A stretch of DNA of 38,272 nt from JBOGZD01 sp050697155 (GTDB lineage Bacteria; Actinomycetota; Thermoleophilia; Solirubrobacterales; 70-9), in contig JBOGZD010000012.1 of NCBI GenBank assembly GCA_050697155.1, positions 1 through 38,272 on the forward strand, written 5' to 3'. The notes beneath the pieces were generated by a model. That model saw only the letters and a list, made by a program, of their open reading frames with translations, had not been told where the DNA came from and made no database searches. Every line of letters starts with the position of its first letter. Positions within the stretch are counted from its first letter, which is position 1. The position numbers and the translations under genes were made by a program. This document shows positions 1 through 7,790 of the stretch, piece after piece.

Positions 1-42
1 GGCGACGCCCGCGACGGCGACCGCCTGGCGGCGCAGCACCAT
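1..42 (-). CDS. 5' end of an exported or membrane protein gene (partial)
   Basis: Only the first 14 codons lie in the window, running off its left edge. They read MVLRRQAVAVAGVA: two Arg followed by small hydrophobic residues, which resembles the start of a signal peptide or membrane anchor. A strong purine-rich ribosome binding site (AGGGGGAGGG on the minus strand, 51-60) sits 8 nt before the ATG, and this is the main support. The gene is divergent from lysC with about 56 bp between the starts. The product cannot be identified. Confidence 0.45.
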   Translation of the reverse strand, partial: MVLRRQAVAVAGVA

Positions 43-86
43 GATCCGGTCCCTCCCCCTCGAATCCTTCATCCGGGGCGCGATCG

Positions 87-92
87 TATTCT
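87..92 (+). promoter_or_regulatory. Candidate -10 box of lysC (leaderless)
   Basis: TATTCT lies exactly 6 nt before the GTG start of lysC at 99, so transcription would begin at or next to the start codon. No Shine-Dalgarno sequence precedes that GTG, which fits a leaderless mRNA. No convincing -35 box is visible. Confidence 0.4.
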
Positions 93-98
93 CAGCGG

Positions 99-1376
99 GT
101 GCCCGATACCGAAACCGTGGTGATGAAGTTCGGCGGCACCTCGGTCGCCGGCCCCGAGGACCTCAAGCGGGCCGCGCGGCGGATCGTCGCCGCGCGCGAG
201 GGCGGCAAGCAGGTCGTCGCTGTGCTCTCGGCCCGCGGGCAGACCACCGACGAGCTCGTCGGCATGGCCTACGAGATCTCCGAGCAGCCGGCGGCGCGGG
301 AGATGGACATGCTGCTCTCGACCGGCGAGCGGATCTCGTGCGCGCTCTGCGCGATGGCGATCGACGACCTGGGCCACAGCGCGATCTCGCTCACCGGCTC
401 GCAGGCGGGGATCGTCACCGACTCCTCGCACACCAAGGCGCGGATCCTCGAGGTGCGCGGCGACCGCATCCGCGAGGCGCTGACCGAGGACCGGATCGTC
501 CTCGTCGCCGGCTTTCAGGGCGTCTCCGGGGATAGCCGCGACGTGACCACGCTCGGCCGCGGCGGGTCGGACACGACCGCGGTCGCGATCGCGGCGGCGC
601 TCGCGGCGAGCGTCTGCGAGATCTACACCGACGTCGCCGGTGTCTTCTCGGCCGATCCGCGGATCGTCCCCGAGGCGCGGAAGCTGAAGCTGGTCTCGTT
701 CGAGGAGATGCTCGAGATGTCGTCGTCGGGTGCCGGGGTGCTGCAGCTGCGCGCCGTCGAGTACGCCCGCAACCACGCCGTGCGCATCCACTGCCGCAGC
801 TCGTTCGAGGACGCCCCCGGTACCCTCGTGCTCGCCGAGGACGAGACGATGGAGCGCCCGATGGTGACAGCCGTGACCCACGCCTACGAGGCGCGGGTGA
901 CCCTGACCGGGCTCCGCGACGAGCCGGGGGTCGCGGGTCAGGTCTTCGGCACGCTCGCGGACGCCAACGTCAACGTCGACATGATCATCCAGAACGAGCC
1001 GGTGTCCGACGACCAGGTCGCCGACCTCTCGTTCACGATCGCCGGCGACGACCTGAAGACGGCGACCGAGGCGCTGACCGCGCTCGCGCTCTCCGACGGC
1101 GTGCTCACCGACGAGCGGATCGGCAAGGTCTCGATCGTCGGCGCCGGGATGCGCAGCCACCCCGGGGTCGCGGCGAAGGTGTTCAAGACCCTCGGCGAGC
1201 ACGGGATCAACATCGAGATGATCTCCACCTCGCCGATCAAGATCTCCTGCGCGATCTCCGCCGACCAGGTGCCCGACGCGGTTCGCGCCCTGCACGGCGC
1301 CTTCGACCTCGGCGCCGAAGCGGTCCGCGAGGAGGACCCGACCGGCACCGAGCACCGGCCGCGGGTCACCTCCTAA
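99..1376 (+). CDS. lysC: Aspartate kinase
   Basis: Aspartokinase phosphorylates L-aspartate with ATP, the first step toward lysine/diaminopimelate, threonine, methionine and isoleucine. The product has 425 aa, the usual length of the actinobacterial enzyme. The N-terminal amino-acid kinase domain (about 5-230) opens with KFGGTSVA (nucleotide-binding loop) and carries the TLGRGGSDTTAVA block. Two ACT domains follow (about 265-410), with the segments FGTLADANVNVDMI and FKTLGEHGINIEMIST that form the lysine/threonine feedback sites in the family. GTG at 99 is chosen because the motif starts 10 codons later and a -10 box is correctly spaced. The ATG at 123 would cut into the first beta strand. 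An internal ATG at 849 may give a separate regulatory subunit. asd lies about 1 kb downstream on the same strand, but a minus-strand gene sits between them. Confidence 0.95.
   Translation: MPDTETVVMKFGGTSVAGPEDLKRAARRIVAAREGGKQVVAVLSARGQTTDELVGMAYEISEQPAAREMDMLLSTGERISCALCAMAIDDLGHSAISLTGSQAGIVTDSSHTKARILEVRGDRIREALTEDRIVLVAGFQGVSGDSRDVTTLGRGGSDTTAVAIAAALAASVCEIYTDVAGVFSADPRIVPEARKLKLVSFEEMLEMSSSGAGVLQLRAVEYARNHAVRIHCRSSFEDAPGTLVLAEDETMERPMVTAVTHAYEARVTLTGLRDEPGVAGQVFGTLADANVNVDMIIQNEPVSDDQVADLSFTIAGDDLKTATEALTALALSDGVLTDERIGKVSIVGAGMRSHPGVAAKVFKTLGEHGINIEMISTSPIKISCAISADQVPDAVRALHGAFDLGAEAVREEDPTGTEHRPRVTS
849..1376 (+). CDS. lysC: Possible internal start: LysC beta (regulatory) subunit
   Basis: In-frame ATG at codon 251 of lysC, preceded by GAGGA at 837-841 with 7 nt spacing. 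It would give a 175-aa polypeptide beginning MERPMVTAVTHAYEARVTL and containing only the two ACT domains. In Corynebacterium glutamicum and Bacillus, class II aspartokinases are alpha2beta2 and the beta subunit is made from just such an internal start at about codon 250. The position matches that family pattern closely. Use of this start is inferred, not shown. Confidence 0.5.
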   Translation: MERPMVTAVTHAYEARVTLTGLRDEPGVAGQVFGTLADANVNVDMIIQNEPVSDDQVADLSFTIAGDDLKTATEALTALALSDGVLTDERIGKVSIVGAGMRSHPGVAAKVFKTLGEHGINIEMISTSPIKISCAISADQVPDAVRALHGAFDLGAEAVREEDPTGTEHRPRVTS

Positions 1377-1390
1377 GGCTCGTCGGCGTC

Positions 1391-2293
1391 CTACGCCTGG
1401 CGTGCGCTGACCGCGGGCGGCGCCTGCGGCGTCGGCTCCCCCCGCGCGATCCGCTCGCGCTCCGTGCGGGCGACGAGGTCGAACGAGGCGCGATTGCCGC
1501 CCCGGCGGATCACGGCCGGGACCAGCGGACGCGTGCGGTGCAGCGTGGTCACCGCGGCGCGGAAGGCGATCGCGTGGGCGGACGTCCAGCCGAGCCCGTA
1601 GAGCTCGCGCACCCGCGCCGGCAGGCTGCCCAGCATGATCAGGTCGTGCAGGCGCTTGGCCGGGGCGTAGTAGGCGGGCATCGGGATCTCGAACGCGGTC
1701 GCGTAGCCGATGTGGCGCGCGTCCTCGGTCAGGTGGAGCTCGTCGCTCGCCATCCGCTCGTCCCAGTACTCCCGAAACTCGCGATGCGTTCTCGGCGCGG
1801 CATCGCGCGGCATCCCGAAGAGCTCGGCGAACAGGACGTAGTCCTGCCACAGCGCCTCGCGTTCCTCGTCGTCGAGCCCGCGCACCAGCAGCTCGTAGAA
1901 GTAGGGCGCCGAGTCGGCGATCACGGCCATCGTCCACAGCATCAGCGGCGGGTCGAAGGCGGAGTAGCGGCTTCCGGCCGGGGTGACGCCGGCGTCCTCG
2001 GCCAGCTCGCCGCGGACCCGCTCGTGCAGGCCATGGACCCACTCGAGTGCCTTGTCTGCCTCGGCGCGGGTGCCGAAGAAGATCGTCTCGAACACGCTGC
2101 CGGTGTGGGCCAGCCGGGCAAAGGGCTTCAGCCGGCCGCCGGTGTGCTCCAGCGTGCCGGTGAAGGCGAGCGGGTTGAGCGCCCCGATCATCAACGCGCG
2201 CTGGCCGAACAACAGCCCGACCGCGCGGTGGGAGTGGATCCGGCGCAGGACCGACCTGCCGCGGGGGAAGTAGCCGTCGTCACCGTGCGTCAT
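1391..2293 (-). CDS. MpaB/DUF2236-family oxygenase-like protein
   Basis: The 300-aa product resembles the DUF2236/MpaB family (oxygenase MpaB, latex-clearing protein relatives), a mostly alpha-helical heme b fold. Visible family features are an Arg/His-rich N-terminus (RSVLRRIHSHRAVGLLFGQRALMIGALNPLAF, residues 13-44), GTRAEADKALEWVHGLHERVRG (75-95) and the block FDPPLMLWTMAVIADSAPYFYELL (113-136), where H87 and H90 are candidate heme contacts. The ATG at 2293 is chosen over upstream in-frame starts because family similarity begins there and a GGGAG-like site precedes it. The longer reading frame adds only low-complexity residues. It ends 14 bp from the lysC stop (convergent) and is divergent from asd. 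The substrate is unknown. A role in the aspartate pathway is not implied by position alone. Confidence 0.8.
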   Translation of the reverse strand: MTHGDDGYFPRGRSVLRRIHSHRAVGLLFGQRALMIGALNPLAFTGTLEHTGGRLKPFARLAHTGSVFETIFFGTRAEADKALEWVHGLHERVRGELAEDAGVTPAGSRYSAFDPPLMLWTMAVIADSAPYFYELLVRGLDDEEREALWQDYVLFAELFGMPRDAAPRTHREFREYWDERMASDELHLTEDARHIGYATAFEIPMPAYYAPAKRLHDLIMLGSLPARVRELYGLGWTSAHAIAFRAAVTTLHRTRPLVPAVIRRGGNRASFDLVARTERERIARGEPTPQAPPAVSARQA

Positions 2294-2333
2294 CGGGCTC
2301 CCGGGGGGTGAGTTTGGCAACGCCTGTATCCAA

Positions 2334-2339
2334 ATCATA
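2334..2339 (-). promoter_or_regulatory. Candidate -10 box of the MpaB-like gene
   Basis: The minus strand reads TATGAT here, about 40 nt before the ATG at 2293, in the least GC-rich part of the divergent spacer. The -35 region is weak. Low confidence. Confidence 0.3.
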
Positions 2340-2369
2340 CCCGCAATGGTGGCGCCCGAACCGGACAAG

Positions 2370-2390
2370 TCGCTCGTCGCTCGTCGTTCG
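2370..2390 (+). repeat. Heptamer tandem repeat upstream of asd
   Basis: Three consecutive 7-bp units, TCGCTCG, TCGCTCG and TCGTTCG, lie in the spacer between the MpaB-like gene and asd. The third unit is the exact reverse complement of the CGAACGA heptamer repeated before mdh (19520-19540). Confidence 0.7.
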
Positions 2391-2414
2391 TGGCCGGCGC
2401 ACGATGGGCTTCGC

Positions 2415-2420
2415 CATACT
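2415..2420 (+). promoter_or_regulatory. Candidate -10 box of asd (leaderless)
   Basis: CATACT lies 7 nt before the ATG at 2428. The spacing matches other leaderless genes in this window and supports 2428 over the in-frame ATG at 2404 as the start of asd. Confidence 0.4.
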
Positions 2421-2427
2421 GAGCGCG

Positions 2428-3495
2428 ATGGAGGCCGGCTCACAGGGCTATCGCGTCGGCGTGGTCGGCGCCACGGGCGCGGTCGGCTCGACGATCCTCG
2501 AGGTGCTCGCCGAGCGCGAGTTCCCGATCGCCGAGCTGGTCCCGTTCGCCTCCGAGCGCTCGGCGGGCAAGAAGGTCGAGCTCGCCGGCAGCAAGGTCGC
2601 CTGCCGGACGCTGTCCGGCGAGACGATCGGCGGGCTCGACCTGGTGCTCTCCTCGGCCGGTGGGGCGGTGAGCTCGGAATGGGCGCCGCGGCTGGTCGAG
2701 GCCGGCGCGGTCGTGATCGACAACACCAGCTACTGGCGCATGCACGACGAGGTGCCGCTGGTGATCCCGGAGGTCAACCCGGACGCGGCCGGGTCGCACC
2801 GCGGCCTGATCGCGAACCCGAACTGCACCGCGATGGCGATGGTGGTCGCGCTCGCGCCGATCCAGCGCGAGGTCGGGATCGAGCGCCTCGTCGTCTCCAC
2901 CTACCAATCGGTCTCCGGAACCGGCCGCCAGGCGGTCGACGAGCTGATCGCCCAATCGCGCGCGGTGATCGACGGCAAGCAGCCGGAGGCGCTGGTCTAC
3001 CCGCACCAGGTCGCGTTCAACATCGTGCCCCAGGTCGAGGCGTTCAAGGACGGCGACGACTACACGACCGAGGAGCGCAAGGTGATGGCCGAGACTCGCA
3101 AGATCCTCGGCGTCACCGAGGACGAGCTGCGGATCTCGGCCACCTGCGCTCGGGTGCCGGTGGTCACCGGCCATTCGGAGTCGATCAACGTGCAGACGCG
3201 CGACCCGCTCTCGCCGGAGGAGTGCAGGGAGCTGCTGGCCGGCGCCCCCGGGGTGGTGGTCGTCGACTCGCCCGGCGACGCCGTCTACCCGCTGGCGATC
3301 GACGCCGCCGGGCGCGACGAGGTCCTGGTGGGCCGCATCCGCCGCGACCCCTCGCACGAGCGCTGCCTCAACCTCTGGGTGGTCGGCGACAACCTGCGCA
3401 AGGGCGCCGCCCTGAACGCGATCCAGGTCGCCGAGCTGCTGGTCGAGCGCGACCTCGTGCGGGTGCCCGAGGGCGCCGCGGCCCTCGCTGCGTGA
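2428..3495 (+). CDS. asd: Aspartate-semialdehyde dehydrogenase
   Basis: Converts aspartyl phosphate plus NADPH to aspartate semialdehyde, the step after LysC and the branch point toward lysine/diaminopimelate and threonine/methionine. The product has 355 aa, normal for the family. The N-terminus has the dinucleotide-binding GATGAVGSTI loop (residues 14-23). The catalytic Cys is C133 in NPNCTA, and the conserved substrate-site His is H249 in VTGHSES. The GTGRQAVDEL segment between them is also typical. The start at 2428 is chosen because the protein motif begins at once and a -10 box sits 7 nt upstream. The preceding 134-bp spacer contains a heptamer tandem repeat. asd is separated from lysC by a convergent gene, so the two are not one operon as they are in many bacteria. 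Confidence 0.95.
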   Translation: MEAGSQGYRVGVVGATGAVGSTILEVLAEREFPIAELVPFASERSAGKKVELAGSKVACRTLSGETIGGLDLVLSSAGGAVSSEWAPRLVEAGAVVIDNTSYWRMHDEVPLVIPEVNPDAAGSHRGLIANPNCTAMAMVVALAPIQREVGIERLVVSTYQSVSGTGRQAVDELIAQSRAVIDGKQPEALVYPHQVAFNIVPQVEAFKDGDDYTTEERKVMAETRKILGVTEDELRISATCARVPVVTGHSESINVQTRDPLSPEECRELLAGAPGVVVVDSPGDAVYPLAIDAAGRDEVLVGRIRRDPSHERCLNLWVVGDNLRKGAALNAIQVAELLVERDLVRVPEGAAALAA

Positions 3496-3513
3496 GCAGA
3501 GCGGATGCGGCGC

Positions 3514-3539
3514 GCAGCCCGCGTCGTCGACGAGGCTGC
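3514..3539 (+). terminator. Possible terminator hairpin after asd
   Basis: GCAGCC and GGCTGC form a 6-bp stem around a 14-nt loop 18 nt after the asd stop, followed by ATTCTCTCC. The T-run is weak, so this is only a candidate. Confidence 0.3.
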
Positions 3540-3595
3540 ATTCTCTCCCGTATAGCGCGGTCAACTGCGTCGTCCCGGCGTAGGCCGGAAGCCCG

Positions 3596-5938
3596 TTGCT
3601 AGCAGCGCTCGGCGCGGCGACGCTGATCGTCACTGCGTCGCTCACGGTCGGGCAGGCGGCGCTCACCCTCTGCGGGCGGCGGGAGGACCGGATCGTCGCC
3701 GGGCCGGTGGGGCTTGCCCTGCTGCTCACCTCGAGCGCGATCGTCGCCGGGCTCGGCGGCGGCGGATTGGAGATCGTGCTCGCCCTCGCCGCCCTGGTCG
3801 TCCCCTCGGCCGTGGTGCTGGTCCGCGCCGGGCTCCCACACGTCGGGATCGAGGTCAGGGTGGTTGCGGTCGTCGCCGGGCTCGCCGCCGGCCTCGCCGC
3901 CGCGATCCCGTTCATCGCCGCGGGCGCAGTGGGGATCCTCGGCGTCGGCCTCGTCAACGACGACATGGCCGCGCACCTGCTGCTCGCCGACTGGCTCGAG
4001 GAGCGCTTCCGCCCCGAGCCGCGCCTGATCGACCAGGGCTATCCGATCGGCCCGCACGCGCTCGTCGCCGGCGTCGGCGAGCTGCTCGGCGCCCGCTCGA
4101 TCGACGTCTTCGCCGGCCTGGTGCTCGCGATCCCGGCCCTGACCGCGTTCACGGTCTCGGGGGTGCTCGAGGCGCGGCGCCCCTGGGTGCGGGTGCTCTG
4201 CTCGGTGCTGGTGGCGCTGCCGTACCTGGCCGCCGCCTACCTGGCCCAGGAGGCGTTCAAGGAGCCGATCCTGGCGCTGTTCGTGCTCGGGTTCGCGCTG
4301 TTGCTGCCGGGGCTGCGTGATGGGCGCGGCGCGGTGCCGCTCGGCGTCCTCGCGGCCGGCGTCGTCTACGTCTACTCGTTCCCGGGGCTGGCGTGGTTGG
4401 CGGGGACCGTCGTGGTTCTGGCGCTTGCGTGGTTGGCCGGCTGGGTAGGGGGGCGGGGTACATGGCCGCTGCGGGAACCCGTCGCGCGGCCCGTCGCAGC
4501 GGGGGGTTGGGCGGAAAACGACAAGATGGCTGACGGAATCCGCCCAACCCCCCTGATTGCGGCCGGGTTGGCGGCCCTCGGCGTCTTGATTGCGCCCGAG
4601 GTGCCGCGGCTTCTGGACTTCGTCGACTTCAGGGCGCTCGATCCCGATCGCGCCAACGAGGGAGGACTCGGCAACCTGCGCGGTCACCTCTCGCCGCTGG
4701 AGGCGCTCGGTATCTGGCCGACGAGCTCCTTCCGCCTCTCGGCCGGCGCCGGCAGCCTGCCGGCGATCGCCTTCTACGCCGGCGCCGCCGTGGCGGCGGT
4801 GGCCTTCGTCCTCGCCCTCCCGAACTGGCTTCGCCGCCACGGGCCGGCCATCCCTGCCGCGCTCCTCACGGCGGCAGTCCTCTACATCGCCGCCCGAGCT
4901 TTCGGCACCGTCTACACCTCCGCCAAGGCCCTGGCCATCGCCGCCCCCCTGATCACCCTGATCACCCTCGGCGGCCTGACGGATCCACGAAACGGGCTCC
5001 CAGCGGCAACGGGGTTGATACCCCGACGCCTCCCAGCGCTCCTCGCCATAGCCGTCCTGGCGGGCGGCCTCGCGTCGAGCTTCCTGGTCCTCAGGCAAGC
5101 CCCCGTCGCCCCCGAATCCCACATGGACGAGCTCGCCGAGATCCGCCCACTGGTCGAGGGCGAGAAGCTGCTGTTCCTCGGCCGCGACAACTTCATCCTC
5201 TACGAGCTCCGCGGCTCGAAGCCGTTCACCGCGGTGCGCAACTTCTACGACCCCTACTACGTCAAGCCGAACACCGAGCTGGCTGACGTCTTCGCGAAGT
5301 TCGACTTCGACTCGGTCACCGCCGACACGCTCGGGCGCTTCCGCTACGTGCTCGCCACCCGCGCCGCCTATGCGAGCGGCCCGCCGCCGGCCTACGAGGC
5401 GATCGCCGCGACCGACACCTACGTGCTCTGGGAGAAGAGTGGCCCGGTCGGAGGCCGCAGGCCTGGGGAGACCGACGCGCAGCCGGGCCGAACGCCGGGC
5501 TGCGAGCCGCCGGTCGAGCGCGTTGCGACCTTCCCGCGCCCCCCGGTGGTCGCGGCGGACTGGAGCACGAGCACGGTCGAGGACGGCGCCCCGGCCACGA
5601 TCGAACTCCGCCTGCCGGCCGGCGAGTGGGAGCTCTCGCTCCAGTACGACGCCATCCGCCCGCTGACGCTGTCCGCCGACAGCTTCCGAGCCGAGCTACC
5701 GGGCAACCTCGACTATCGCGGCGCGACGCCCTTCTTCGCCGCCGGCGACATCGAGGTCGACCGCGCCCGCACGGTGACCTTCACCGCCGCGGTCGAACGT
5801 CCGCCGCTCGCCGGGCGGCTGCTCGGATCGAATTCGGTCGCCCACCTCGGCACGCTCGCGGCGACCGCAGCCGCCGGCACGGTGGATGAACGCGCGCGGG
5901 CCTGCCGCCGCTACGTCGACTGGTACGAGCCTCGCTGA
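3596..5938 (+). CDS. Large polytopic membrane protein, possibly GT-C-type glycosyltransferase-like
   Basis: I do not recognise a specific family. The 780-aa product has about 12-13 hydrophobic segments in residues 1-500, then a soluble C-terminal part (about 500-780) rich in beta-type sequence ending YVDWYEPR. The first large loop contains VNDDMAAHLLLADWLEERF (N121, D122, D123). An acidic motif in that loop is common in GT-C membrane glycosyltransferases that use lipid-linked sugars, so this is one guess. The only start allowed by the upstream stop at 3581 is TTG at 3596, with no clear ribosome binding site and a small CCGGC/GCCGG hairpin at 3575-3588, so the true start is uncertain. Codons around 4440-4560 encode an odd hydrophilic insert made from inverted repeats. 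It converges with the CBS gene 9 bp after its stop. Confidence 0.65.
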   Translation: MLAALGAATLIVTASLTVGQAALTLCGRREDRIVAGPVGLALLLTSSAIVAGLGGGGLEIVLALAALVVPSAVVLVRAGLPHVGIEVRVVAVVAGLAAGLAAAIPFIAAGAVGILGVGLVNDDMAAHLLLADWLEERFRPEPRLIDQGYPIGPHALVAGVGELLGARSIDVFAGLVLAIPALTAFTVSGVLEARRPWVRVLCSVLVALPYLAAAYLAQEAFKEPILALFVLGFALLLPGLRDGRGAVPLGVLAAGVVYVYSFPGLAWLAGTVVVLALAWLAGWVGGRGTWPLREPVARPVAAGGWAENDKMADGIRPTPLIAAGLAALGVLIAPEVPRLLDFVDFRALDPDRANEGGLGNLRGHLSPLEALGIWPTSSFRLSAGAGSLPAIAFYAGAAVAAVAFVLALPNWLRRHGPAIPAALLTAAVLYIAARAFGTVYTSAKALAIAAPLITLITLGGLTDPRNGLPAATGLIPRRLPALLAIAVLAGGLASSFLVLRQAPVAPESHMDELAEIRPLVEGEKLLFLGRDNFILYELRGSKPFTAVRNFYDPYYVKPNTELADVFAKFDFDSVTADTLGRFRYVLATRAAYASGPPPAYEAIAATDTYVLWEKSGPVGGRRPGETDAQPGRTPGCEPPVERVATFPRPPVVAADWSTSTVEDGAPATIELRLPAGEWELSLQYDAIRPLTLSADSFRAELPGNLDYRGATPFFAAGDIEVDRARTVTFTAAVERPPLAGRLLGSNSVAHLGTLAATAAAGTVDERARACRRYVDWYEPR
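4468..4500 (+). repeat. Short inverted repeat inside the membrane-protein gene
   Basis: GCTGCG (4468-4473) and CGCAGC (4495-4500) form a 6-bp stem directly next to the longer palindrome at 4501-4553. Together they make an 86-bp palindromic block within the coding sequence. Confidence 0.45.
4501..4553 (+). repeat. Perfect 15-bp inverted repeat inside the membrane-protein gene
   Basis: GGGGGGTTGGGCGGA (4501-4515) is exactly repeated in inverse orientation at 4539-4553, separated by 23 nt. It lies in frame within the coding sequence and encodes a hydrophilic loop (GGWAENDKMADGIRPTP) between two hydrophobic segments. The loop sequence is more AT-rich than its surroundings. It looks like a small palindromic insertion, but no second copy is present in this window. 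Confidence 0.75.
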
Positions 5939-5947
5939 GACACGGCA

Positions 5948-6424
5948 CTAGGTCCCGACGTCCTCTGCGACCTCGGCGAGCTTCGCCGCGAGGGCGCGGA
6001 AGAAGTCGTTGCGGGTGACGACCGCGTGCACCCGTCCGTGGGTGGCGATCGGGATGATCAGGACGCGGTGGTGGAGGAAGAGCTCGGCGAGCTGGGTGTC
6101 GGAGTAGTTGTCCTCGACCAGGACGTGATCGGTGGTCAGGTACTTGCGGATCGGTTCCTCGCGACAGGTCTCGCGGCGCTCGATCGTGTCGTCGATCGTG
6201 CGCGAGATCATCCCCGAAGAGACGAGCTGGCCGACGTAGCCGGGGAACAGCGCCGCCATGAACTCGCGCTCGCCGAAGATGCCGGCGAACTTGCCGTTGC
6301 CCTCCACGGCCGGCAGCGCAGGAAGCCCCGTTTCGACCACCTTGCGCGCGGCGACTCCCACCAGCTCGTCCGCGCTCAGCGGCTCGACCTCCTGCAGCGT
6401 CTCCTTGACGATCGAATCGGGCAT
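5948..6424 (-). CDS. CBS-domain protein
   Basis: The 158-aa soluble product consists of a pair of CBS repeats (about 5-60 and 90-150), a module that binds adenine nucleotides or SAM and regulates partner proteins. Diagnostic pieces are LPALPAVEGNGKFAGIFGEREFM in the first repeat and VLIIPIATHGRVHAVVTRNDFFRAL in the second, each ending in the typical (V/I)xxRDxxxAL-like pattern. It lies 44 bp downstream of the SLC13/ArsB-like permease on the same strand. The likely job is nucleotide-dependent control of that transporter, which is inference from context. The stop is 9 bp from that of the convergent membrane-protein gene. Confidence 0.85.
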   Translation of the reverse strand: MPDSIVKETLQEVEPLSADELVGVAARKVVETGLPALPAVEGNGKFAGIFGEREFMAALFPGYVGQLVSSGMISRTIDDTIERRETCREEPIRKYLTTDHVLVEDNYSDTQLAELFLHHRVLIIPIATHGRVHAVVTRNDFFRALAAKLAEVAEDVGT

Positions 6425-6468
6425 CGCCGTGAAACTAGATTAGACCGGCCGCCCGATCGTCCGGGCAT

Positions 6469-7740
6469 CTAGAGCGCGATGTAGCGCAGGGTGACGTAGG
6501 CGCAGGCGAGGATCAGGGAGATCACGGTCACCGGGATCCCGATGCGCATGAAGTTGACGAAGCCGATCGGGTGGCCGGCGCGCTCGGTGAGCCCGGCGGC
6601 GGCGACGTTGGCCGCCGCGGCGATGATCGTCGCGTTGCCCCCGAAGCAGGCGCCCAGCGAGAGCGCCCACCAGTATGAGTCGTCGCCGCCGCCGTCTCCG
6701 GCCTGCAGCTCGGAGACCACCGGGATCATCGCGGTGGTGAACGGGATGTTGTCGACGATCGCCGACCCGATCCCGCCGACCCAGACGATCCCCAGCAGCT
6801 CGGCGGCGCGCTCGCCCCCGGTCAGCTCCTTGACCGCCTCGGCGACGTCGCCGATCACGCCGGTCGCCTCGAGCGCGCCGACCATCACGAACAGGGCGAC
6901 GAAGAAGAACAGGGTCGGCCACTCGATCTTCGCCAGCGCCTGCTCGAGCGGCAGCCGGGTGACGAGCAGGCACACGGCGGCCCCGGTCAGGGCCACCGTC
7001 GCCGGCTCGACGTGCAGCGACTGATGAGCGAAGAAGGCGAGCACCGTCGCCACGAGGACCGGCCCCGTGCGGCGCAGCTCATCCGCGTCGCGGATCGAGG
7101 CACGGGCGTCGAGCTCCATCACCCGGGCGCGGTTTCGCTCGTCGATGTCGATGCGACCGCGGTAGTAGAGGTAGAGGAGGCCGATCACGAGCGTGAAGGT
7201 GACGACGACGATCGGCGCCAGGTTGACGATGAAGGAGTTGAACGAGAGCCCGGTGGCGCCCGCGATGATGATGTTCGGCGGGTCGCCGATCAGGGTCGCG
7301 GTGCCGCCGATGTTCGAGGCGATCACCTCGATGATCACCAGCGGCAGCGGGTCGACGTCGAGCGCGTCCGCGAGCAGGAAGGTGATCGGGACGACGAGCA
7401 GGATCGTCGTCAGGTTGTCGAGGAACGCCGAGAGCACGGCCGTCGTCCCGGCGAGTGCGAGCACGACGCGGAACGGCTCGCCGCGCGAGATCTGCCCGGC
7501 GCGGATCGCGATGTAGTCGTAGACGCCGGTCTGCTGGGTGACGTAGACCAGGATCATCATCCCGGCGAGGAGGCCGATCGTGTTGAAGTCGACCGCCTCG
7601 ATCGCCGCGTCCTGATCGAAGTCCCCGCCGACGAAGAGGACGACGATCGCGGCGCCGAGCAGCGCCACCTTGGTGCGGTGGACGCGTTCGGTGGCGATCA
7701 CCGCGAGGGCGATCAGGAAGGTGACGACGGCTACGGCCAC
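6469..7740 (-). CDS. SLC13/ArsB/NhaD-type ion permease
   Basis: Integral membrane transporter of the ion transporter superfamily, 423 aa with about 11-12 hydrophobic segments. The sequence carries paired re-entrant motifs: NIGGTATLIGDPPNIIIAG (about 166-184) and GGIGSAIVDNIPFTTAMIP (about 318-336), with the second-half GACFGGNATIIAAAANV. The GDPPN signature is found in ArsB, NhaD, P-protein and SLC13 members, so the substrate (Na+/H+, dicarboxylate, arsenite or phosphate) cannot be fixed from sequence. No arsenic genes are nearby. The start is GTG at 7740 with GGGAGG 6-7 nt upstream. It is probably co-transcribed with the CBS gene that follows. An inverted repeat at 7791-7816 in the upstream region may be an operator. 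Confidence 0.85.
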   Translation of the reverse strand: MAVAVVTFLIALAVIATERVHRTKVALLGAAIVVLFVGGDFDQDAAIEAVDFNTIGLLAGMMILVYVTQQTGVYDYIAIRAGQISRGEPFRVVLALAGTTAVLSAFLDNLTTILLVVPITFLLADALDVDPLPLVIIEVIASNIGGTATLIGDPPNIIIAGATGLSFNSFIVNLAPIVVVTFTLVIGLLYLYYRGRIDIDERNRARVMELDARASIRDADELRRTGPVLVATVLAFFAHQSLHVEPATVALTGAAVCLLVTRLPLEQALAKIEWPTLFFFVALFVMVGALEATGVIGDVAEAVKELTGGERAAELLGIVWVGGIGSAIVDNIPFTTAMIPVVSELQAGDGGGDDSYWWALSLGACFGGNATIIAAAANVAAAGLTERAGHPIGFVNFMRIGIPVTVISLILACAYVTLRYIAL

Positions 7741-7749
7741 CGGGACCTC

Positions 7750-7767
7750 CCGGCGTTCGAGCGCCGG
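7750..7767 (-). promoter_or_regulatory. Leader hairpin touching the permease ribosome binding site
   Basis: CCGGCG and CGCCGG form a 6-bp stem with a 6-nt loop. Its 3' side on the minus strand overlaps the GGGAGG ribosome binding site (7747-7752) of the permease. It may limit translation initiation. Confidence 0.3.
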
Positions 7768-7790
7768 TACGGGGAAGTGTGAGATCGCGG

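Noticed and set aside
69..2042. 657-codon minus-strand frame over lysC and the MpaB-like gene
   Set aside because: One half is antisense to lysC and the other an out-of-frame reading of the MpaB-like gene. It has biased composition and no motifs.
6469..7740. Specific assignment as arsenite pump ArsB
   Set aside because: The GDPPN motif is shared by several families and no arsR, arsC or other arsenic genes are adjacent.
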